Shown one piece after another: positions 5,309 through 5,775 of a stretch of DNA of 5,775 bases. Source of the stretch: an uncultured Coriobacteriales bacterium (lineage in GTDB: Bacteria; Actinomycetota; Coriobacteriia; Coriobacteriales; Atopobiaceae); assembly GCA_947305035.1 (NCBI GenBank), contig CAMZCV010000078.1, positions 1 to 5,775 of the forward strand. The letters run 5' to 3'. Numbering within the stretch: position 1 is the first letter of the stretch; every line of letters begins with the position of its first letter. Under the pieces are notes generated by a model. It was not told where the DNA came from. It made no database searches and saw only the letters and a list, made by a program, of their open reading frames with translations. Made by a program: the position numbers and the translations under genes.

Positions 5309-5563
5309 ATGTCTGAAGAGCTGGGCAATGACCTTCAGGAGAAGGTCAAAGCATGCAAGTCTCCCGAGGAAATCCTCGCGCTCGCCAAGTCGGAGGGCTA
5401 CGAGCTTTCCGATGACGAGCTTGCGGCTGTCAACGGGGGAGGAAGTTTCCCTTGGAACCTCCCCAAGAACTGCCCCAGGTGCGGGAGCGAGAACATCTAC
5501 CACTACACCAACGATTTCTACTGCCGTGACTGCGGCTATTCCTGGCAGGAGTCGGGGCTGTAA
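5309..5563 (+). CDS. short Nif11-leader peptide with zinc-ribbon core
   Basis: This 84-residue product starts at an ATG with GAGGAG 6 nt upstream. Residues 1-44 are a shortened Nif11-type leader (KSPEEILALAKSEGYELSDD, ELAAVNGG) ending in a Gly-Gly at 43-44, closely resembling the ELSDEELEQVSGG end of the larger precursor's leader. The rest is a four-Cys zinc ribbon: CPRC at 55-58 and CRDC at 72-75, separated by 13 residues and followed by GYSW, as in small zinc-binding domains of transposases and transcription factors. The combination could be a RiPP precursor whose core Cys are modified, or a small metal-binding protein that reuses a Nif11 domain for export or partner binding. No maturase is adjacent on this strand; the radical SAM protein about 2 kb away is a possible partner in trans. 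Confidence 0.85.
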   Translation: MSEELGNDLQEKVKACKSPEEILALAKSEGYELSDDELAAVNGGGSFPWNLPKNCPRCGSENIYHYTNDFYCRDCGYSWQESGL

Positions 5564-5612
5564 GAAAGCGCGCCGTTCCGCGCGCAGCCGATGCCTTCAT
5601 TCAACCATTGAG

Positions 5613-5649
5613 AGCGGGAGGGTCTGGGATAGCTCCAGCCCCTCCCGTT
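5613..5649. terminator. hairpin terminator between convergent genes
   Basis: CGGGAGGGTCTGG (5615-5627) pairs with CCAGCCCCTCCCG (5635-5647) with a single mismatch and a 7-nt loop, and the pairing can be extended by two weaker pairs. On the plus strand a short T-rich stretch (TTCCTTCT) follows. It lies 50 bp after the Nif11 peptide gene and 8 bp beyond the stop of the opposing hydrolase, so it probably serves both transcripts. A smaller GCGCG/CGCGC hairpin (5568-5583) lies just after the peptide stop codon. Confidence 0.65.
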
Positions 5650-5657
5650 CCTTCTGC

Positions 5658-5775
5658 CTAAAGGTTCTCTCCGAAAAATGCCTCGAGCTTGTCGAAGGGA
5701 ATGGCCTCGTAGTTGTCATAGAGGTCGACGTGGCTCGCGCCGGGGATGATCATGAGCTCCTTGTTGTCGCCCTTG
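5658..5775 (-). CDS. alpha/beta hydrolase, C-terminal fragment
   Basis: Only the last 38 residues are in the window, ending at the TAG at 5658-5660. They read KGDNKELMIIPGASHVDLYD and continue NYEAIPFDKLEAFFGENL. The strand followed by GASHVDLYD is the conserved C-terminal part of an alpha/beta hydrolase, with the His of SHVD as the expected catalytic-triad histidine. The closing IPFDKLxxFFxxNL helix is typical of the dienelactone-hydrolase/YcjY-like branch. The substrate cannot be told from this fragment, and the nucleophile and acid lie outside the window. The gene is convergent with the Nif11 peptide gene and probably unrelated to the peptide system. Confidence 0.8.
   Translation of the reverse strand, partial: KGDNKELMIIPGASHVDLYDNYEAIPFDKLEAFFGENL

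Noticed and set aside
4243..5328. Minus-strand ORF of 361 residues opposite the Sel1 gene
   Set aside because: It is the antisense of a clear Sel1/TPR gene, with no recognisable domain and His/Val/Arg-rich composition expected from reverse reading.

Overview
The window looks like a stretch of an actinobacterial chromosome, most plausibly a gut Coriobacteriia member (Olsenella/Collinsella/Eggerthella-like). This rests on the fairly high G+C, the GC-ending codons, the DUF4143-type ATPase, and the Nif11-leader peptides beside a radical SAM maturase. It is an inference from sequence character, not a database match.

Layout. At the left edge (1-123, minus) is the N-terminus of an XRE-type helix-turn-helix regulator, with a palindromic operator over its own promoter. 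Next is a plus-strand AAA+ ATPase of the AAA_14/DUF4143 type (432-1721). It lies between two imperfect direct repeats of about 124 bp (238-361 and 1755-1878). Convergent with it is a two-gene minus-strand operon for a ribosomally made, modified peptide (RiPP): a 155-residue Nif11-leader precursor (3363-3830), then a 496-residue radical SAM/SPASM maturase (1862-3352). The 3' end of the maturase gene runs into the second direct repeat and a perfect 10-bp hairpin.

Region 3831-4377 has no gene. It holds the likely operon promoter and two copies, exactly 126 bp apart, of a 75-76-bp dyad element bounded by ACCGAC/GTCGGT inverted repeats. Then follow a plus-strand TPR/Sel1-repeat protein with a natural histidine-rich N-terminus (4378-5184) and a second, very short Nif11-leader peptide (5309-5563). 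The predicted core of that peptide is a CxxC...CxxC zinc ribbon. A hairpin (5613-5649) separates it from the C-terminus of a convergent alpha/beta hydrolase (5658-5775, minus).

Working model. The maturase would bind the precursor leader through its N-terminal domain and install radical-derived crosslinks on a core built from two exact 29-residue repeats. Each repeat has three cysteines in a CX9CX5C pattern, and the middle cysteine sits in a CX3D motif like that crosslinked in ranthipeptides. A protease would cut after the Gly-Gly at residues 83-84. No transporter or protease gene lies in the window. Whether the Sel1 protein and the zinc-ribbon Nif11 peptide belong to the same system is open.
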